From assembly GCA_023055425.1 (NCBI GenBank), contig JALGPY010000005.1:79277495-79341494 (forward strand): a stretch of DNA of 64,000 nucleotides, written 5' to 3'. The position numbers were made by a program, and so were the translations under genes. Position 1 is the first letter of the stretch. Every line of letters starts with the position of its first letter. The DNA comes from Linanthus parryae. Its lineage: Eukaryota; Streptophyta; Magnoliopsida; Ericales; Polemoniaceae. Of the stretch, positions 59,050 to 64,000 are shown piece after piece. Under the pieces are notes generated by a model. It was given only the letters and a program-made list of their open reading frames with translations, searched no databases and was not told where the DNA came from.

Positions 59050-60791
59050 AATATAAATTTTAATACTTTGTTATAATGAAGTATTTTTGATAAATAAGTT
59101 AGTAAAATGTGTTGGTGTATATAGGAATAATAGTTGTTTTAAGGGTCACTTGAGTTTTAGTAAATAATGACTTAAAACATTGGTCTATCTTTTACTAACA
59201 CGTTTATTTGTTTAAATTAAACATTATCGTATTTCAAAAGCAGTTTTTCTAGCTAAATTACTCTTTTCCTATTATTGCTAGCAATTATAATATCAAATAG
59301 TTTCAAGTATTAATTTTTATACTTTAATAAAAATTTATAAGAGATGTTTTAATTACTTAATACAATGTTTATTTTCTAAAATGTCTCTATGTATATTTAT
59401 TTAGTAAATGTCCTAAAGACGGGTTTTATTAGGGACAGCGTGAGATTCGGACTTAGTATTCGACATAGCTGAGCATTCGTATAGGGCTAGTGCATCCGTT
59501 TATTTAGAAGTATTATTGTTGTAATTACAAATTGGTAATTGTAGGCGACGGGTTCGCAAACGAGGACTACGACCAATCGAATGAGCTTTATGTAATAATT
59601 GCTATTTGATCAGGTGAGTTTTACATGCTTAGCCTTGCGTGCCAGCTTATTTCACGTCCACTACTTGCTTAATTGGAAAATAGTTGTAGTATTTTATCCC
59701 CTACTTGAGAAGTGTGTTTTATTCATTTTTGAATCGTTGATATATTATTTGAGCTTGGAATACTTGTCACACTTGATCAGAAATCAGTAATAACGTAATC
59801 TATACGAACCAGTGATGTTACTTGTGTTGGGTGATGATTCTCTGGGCTTAGTCCCTAAAGAGATAATCGGGTTCGATCCCCGGAGTTACATATATTGGGT
59901 GATGATTCCTTGGGATTAGTCCCTAAAGATATATTCAGGTTCGATCCACTGAGTAAATTAGAACTATTCGCATGTACTTGAACTAGTTATGTTACTTATA
60001 TCGGGTTTCGATCCCTTAGGCTCAGGTCCCTAAGATGCGGGACTTCGTGTGCCCCTCATGTTTTGATCCCTTGGGTTTTGGTCCCTAAAATGCGGGACTT
60101 CGTGTGCCCCGGCTCTTTGCCTTGTTGGCTTGGGTCAAGCTTCTAGATACCACTCCTTTGACTGAGGCTCTTAGGGGGGTGTTGCAACACTTATGGTCTA
60201 GTATGTCTGATTGTGGTCACTGGTCTACCCAGGTACTGTGGAACTAACAATTCATAATTTGACTTCCTTGTTGGCATTATTATTTGGGAGGCTTTGTTGG
60301 CGTTACTATATCCGGTTACCGTGCATAACGATTGGATTCTAGTTGGGACTATATCATTATTTGACAATGTTATTTATGACGTTGCGATATCTGATAATGT
60401 TTTACATATACTCTGTTACTCTTATTTTAGTTAACATGTGACCATGCAGCCTTTCGTAACCTTTCCTGTTTTTACATGCTAAGGTGTAACTCACTCAGCA
60501 TTTCTTGCTGACTTTCAAAAAACCGCGGTATTTGTTTCATTCCCCCACAGGTGTAGGAGATGGGATTATGGAGTAGCGGGATTCATGACTCACGTAGATT
60601 ATCATGTATCATCACTTTACGATGAGAAAACTAGTTTTAAATCCTCATCATAATGTCGTTGCATGTGTTGTAGCCTAAAGACGATAATTTAAAAACTTGT
60701 ACTTAACTTTTATGGATGTTTTGTTCTCAATTTCCGCTATTCAAGTAGCACTCTCCCGGTCTCTACCGAGCCGGACCAACAGAGTGTTACA
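59050..60791 (+). repeat. Solo chromovirus-type LTR, right part
   Basis: Continuation of 31987-33798 after the chromovirus insertion. It ends AGTGTTACA, and GAGAG follows. It contains two sets of short tandem repeats: a 70-bp unit at about 59828-59960 (GGGTGATGATT ... GTCCCTAAAGA ... GGTTCGATCC) and a 55-bp unit at about 60008-60105 (GATCCCTT ... GTCCCTAA ... ATGCGGGACTTCGTGTGCCC). Confidence 0.72.
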
Positions 60792-61489
60792 GAGAGCAAC
60801 TAAGAGGACTTCACACTTAAATGCACGGGTGGTGGATCTACTCAGATATACTTCAGAACGCAGAACACGAGAGAGAGTAAGAGGTACATGGGCACCGTTT
60901 CCGCGAAACTGCAACAAGAAAGGTTCGTATTGGTCGTTGACAATTTCCAGAAAAGTCTCACATCGCGTCTACATTCGGATGCGCGCCTACAAGATATCAA
61001 ATGATAGCCCTCTTTGTGTGTTTTATTCAAATGTTGGAATTACTCCTTGACCTCAAGTAATCATGTGATTGGATTAATGAACAATCTATGGGGCTATTTC
61101 TCTCCATACTTTTCGTGCAATCTCTAGCACGCGCATCAAGAAGGGGAATCTGAATCGGCCTTATGTACATGTGTCCCTGAACACTGATTGAAAGTATTAA
61201 TCCAACTCTATCTCACCCCTCATAATCACATATAAGAACTGAAAACAAAAAATAAAACAAAATAGAAAATATTCTACTTGGGTTGCCTACCAACCAACAC
61301 TTGTAATTTTAAGGTCGACGACTTGACCCGGTTACCTCTTCCACCACTAGAAAGGTGGCTTGGCACGACATGCCTCCTCATCCATCTTTTTCTACTGGAT
61401 CCTCAAAGCAACTCGGTGCACATTTTCTTTAGGATCAGGTGGATCTTCACTGGTCACTTATGGAATTCCACGCACTGCATGCACGACAC
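60792..61489 (-). other. Athila-like element, region after protease; no RT seen
   Basis: On the minus strand, soon after the protease remnant, GGTCAAGTCGTCGACC and GGTAGGCAACCCAA appear at about 61280-61335. This resembles the conserved GGGAGGCAACCC-type motif found in Athila-like elements and their gag-only derivatives. No RT, RNase H or integrase fragment lies between, so the element was probably non-autonomous or internally deleted before the solo LTR inserted. Confidence 0.45.
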
Positions 61490-62990
61490 ATGGAACCTTT
61501 GTCCTATGCTCCTGAGACTGTTGGGGCGTCGGACTGAAAACCTGGAAGGTATCCTCCCCCATCGTTGATCTTCATGATCAACTCCCCGTTTTATACATCT
61601 ATAAATGTTCAAGCGGTAGCCAAAAAGGCCTACCCGGTATGATAGGAACGTCTCATACTAACATCTCCAGAATGACAAAATCAGCTGGGATGATCAAATT
61701 CCCAACCTTAACCAACATATCATCCACCACTCCACAGGCACGCTTGGTTGACGTATCTCCAAATTATAGATTGATCAAGGTAGGACGCGGATCCCCCACA
61801 CTTGACTTCTAAAACATTGATAACAAGATAAGGTTCACGCTCACCCTTAAATCAAAAAGGGCATGTAAGATGGAAGCTCTACCTAGAGTAGCTTCAATCA
61901 CGAAGCTGCCTAGATCATTCTTTTTCTTAGGTAACCCATGCAAAACACATGAGTTAACATGCCCATTCAGAATAACCGTCTGATAGTCATCCACAACCTT
62001 ATTTCCCAGAACTGCGTCTTTCATGAACTTTGCATATTTAGAAATCATCTTGATTGCCTCAATCAACGGAATTTTATATTCAGTTTGGAAAAGATACTCA
62101 AAAACTACATGTACTCCTTACAGTCCCCTTTCTTCTTCTTGCTACGCAATGGAAGTGGAAAATATGTGGAAGAAGAAAGTGGTGGTTACCTCATCAATGA
62201 TCTCATCAGATGGACAAATAATGCCCTTTTGTTGGGGGACCATGGTAGGAGTCTTCTCAAAATCCAAGACTTTAGGATCGGGTATGATGGGTCAGCAAGT
62301 GCAATCCCACTGCGAGTAGTGATGGAGTTCACCTGAGGCACACTATCTATATCAGAGGAAGTAAATCGGGTGCTCTAGCAGACCCGAGTGTCACGATCTT
62401 ACCAACCTGCACTTCCAAGTTCCGAAGTGAGGTATTTGTTATCTGAAAGTCAGCAATTAACGTCTTCACCTAAGAGGTGATCTGATTCACGTTATGGCCC
62501 ATTTGCGATATCATGTTTTTGAGATCTGACATCTCTGCATTTGGCCCTATAGCCGTTGGCAGAGCCTGTGTAACTGATGCTGGTGTCTTGTGCTAAAATC
62601 CAGACGCATAAGTGGCCCATGACTGATCCCCATACCTGAAGTCTGAATTATCTGTGGTGCCTGGCATGTAGTTCATTTGGTTTCAATTTTGACGCTGCCC
62701 TGTGTCCCCACAAAGTTGATGTCTTTATTCGTAATATGGCTCAAAGCTGCATCAAAATCCTGCTCCTCCACCCCAGCAACCGTATTCTTGTCCTGATACA
62801 TATGTTTTGCCAACTATGAAACAATCTTCATAATCCCATTCTTCCACTCATCATTAGTAGGCTCCGGAAATTTTGGCAATCTCTGGAATCATAAAGCTGG
62901 GAGGCATGTTTAGAGATTTTCTTCATCAAAGCATAAGCTCCCTCCTTATCAACCTTGTGCAAAAAGTGACCCCCTGCTTCTCTGCTAACA
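61490..62990 (-). pseudogene. Athila-like gag C-terminus and protease, broken
   Basis: The frame at 61809-62066 encodes LPKKKNDLGSFVIEATLG followed by ALFDLRVSVNLILLSMF, the Athila protease. The usual D-L-G-A-S active site reads DLRVS. Further on, in shifting frames with stops, come VVDDMLVKVGNLIIPADFVIL, a GRPFLATA block and a GELIMKINDGG block, all in the expected Athila order down to about 61490. Upstream (62400-62990) are gag pieces such as GAYALMKKISKHASQLYD. Many stops and frameshifts make it a dead copy. Confidence 0.75.
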
Positions 62991-64000
62991 AGATCTTGTG
63001 AATTAGCCCGAGATCTCGGTTAGGGTTAAAGCGACAATTGATAACCAAAAGTAGAATAACATTGAAGATTTAACAATTACATTGCTTTGATAGATGAAAT
63101 TCATTTGTATAAGTTAAATACATACACATTAGTACCCTATTTAGAATCTAACTGTTAACAAAGACTACGTGACCTATATATGTTTATCTCATATGCCTCG
63201 TGAGGCGCTCCCATCCCTAGCTCGGTAAACTTGTGGTGGTTTTGAAATAACAAAAGAAGACACCACAGTTTGAAAAAAAATCAGTAAAAACTGAGTAAAT
63301 ACACACTACGACATGGAAAGCAACGAGTAGCACAGAAGTATGAGTTGAAACAACACAGAAGATTAAAAATAAATTAACATGTTGGGTATTTTGGAGCAAC
63401 TAAAAGTAGTCGAGTAACAAAAACCTCCCAATTTAATAACAGTAAGAACCCACGAGTATTTAGTAAGATATCTAGAGTAAACAAGTTCATTTGAGTTGAT
63501 AACAATATTAGTTCACGAGTAGCCAAAGCTTTTCAAATCATTTCAATCGATAGAATAGTCAACTTACATTCATCTTCAATTAATCGTTACGTTTAGGTGA
63601 GGCACGTCTAGAGCCACAAGCAGGATCGTTGTTGACAAAGGGATCACGAAGTATTCATAAATGGTGCTTTATAGGGTCTATCAAATCCTATTTCTCCCGA
63701 GCGTTAAGGGAGCTCATACGTGAATTCCCGCTCAAACCATTAGCTAAAAGGCGTTAAGTGTCGACACCCCTATACCGTAGTGAATCTCAGAAGCATAAGT
63801 TGCACTCTATAGCTCTACAAACCCCTTGGCCGTAATACCTTGGTACATGTTGGCTTGTTGGGGGTGTATTTGTGAACATTCAAGTTCTATCCTATAATAC
63901 GAAGCATTGCTTCAATTGATGTAGCCATAAGTAACGGGATGATCGCTTGGCGCCTCCGGCTGGAGCCATAAATAAACACAACTCTATACATCGTCCTAAA
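62991..64000. other. Unassigned DNA to the window end
   Basis: AT-rich, without a coding frame that I recognise. By position it may include the N-terminal gag, leader and 5' LTR of the Athila-like element. The 60-codon minus-strand frame at 63217-63399 has no motif. Confidence 0.35.

Noticed and set aside
1..64000. Prokaryotic-type systems: CRISPR arrays, operons, ribosome binding sites, phage genes
   Set aside because: The only gene is spliced and plant-like, and the rest is plant transposable elements. The regular repeats have no spacer structure.

Overview
The window is nuclear DNA from a flowering plant, most likely a eudicot. It holds one multi-exon cellulose synthase (CESA) gene with plant-type GT/AG introns, set among LTR retrotransposons (Ty3/gypsy chromovirus, Tat-like and Athila-like; Ty1/copia), hAT-type and Stowaway-type non-autonomous DNA transposons and a tRNA-derived SINE. 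I cannot name the species or family.

Layout. (1) 1-5576, minus strand: a decayed Tat-like gypsy element. A 1.4 kb copia LTR sits alone inside its gag (3009-4425, 5-bp TSD GAGGG), and a complete but mutated copia of the same LTR family is inserted next to its primer binding site (5582-13979, TSD TAATG). (2) 13985-18250: intergenic DNA with a 924-bp hAT-type element (14672-15595, 8-bp TSD) that carries an antisense SINE, a short degenerate tandem repeat, and a second, 88-bp SINE copy with a perfect 15-bp TSD (17027-17114). (3) 18655-26355, minus strand: a CESA6-type primary-wall cellulose synthase. I resolve 14 coding exons that sum exactly to 1085 codons plus stop, with every splice phase consistent. 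A Stowaway-like MITE lies in intron 13, and a 571-bp tandem duplication in intron 7 copies a MITE together with the next splice acceptor. (4) 27736-28728: a second hAT-type element. (5) 28737-64000: retrotransposons nested up to four levels. An Athila-like gag-protease element (pieces on both sides) is interrupted by a solo chromovirus-type LTR (31987-33798 plus 59050-60791). That LTR is interrupted by a near-complete chromovirus with 3.1 kb LTRs (33799-59049, minus). The chromovirus is split near the ninth codon of its gag by a very young Tat-lineage element (41802-55395, minus, TSD GTAGT).

Function. CESA is the only conventional cellular gene I can support. The Tat element is the only retroelement with an uninterrupted gag-pol frame (2213 codons from the chosen ATG), with all catalytic motifs that I checked and LTRs that differ by two substitutions and one 2-base indel. 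It may be mobile or recently mobile. Its 5 kb region between pol and the 3' LTR is unusual: an 82-bp GC-rich minisatellite (10 copies), a 32-bp repeat array, a field of degenerate GGATAATATCC-like repeats, and a promoter-like antisense block (CATGCATG directly followed by TATAAAAG).
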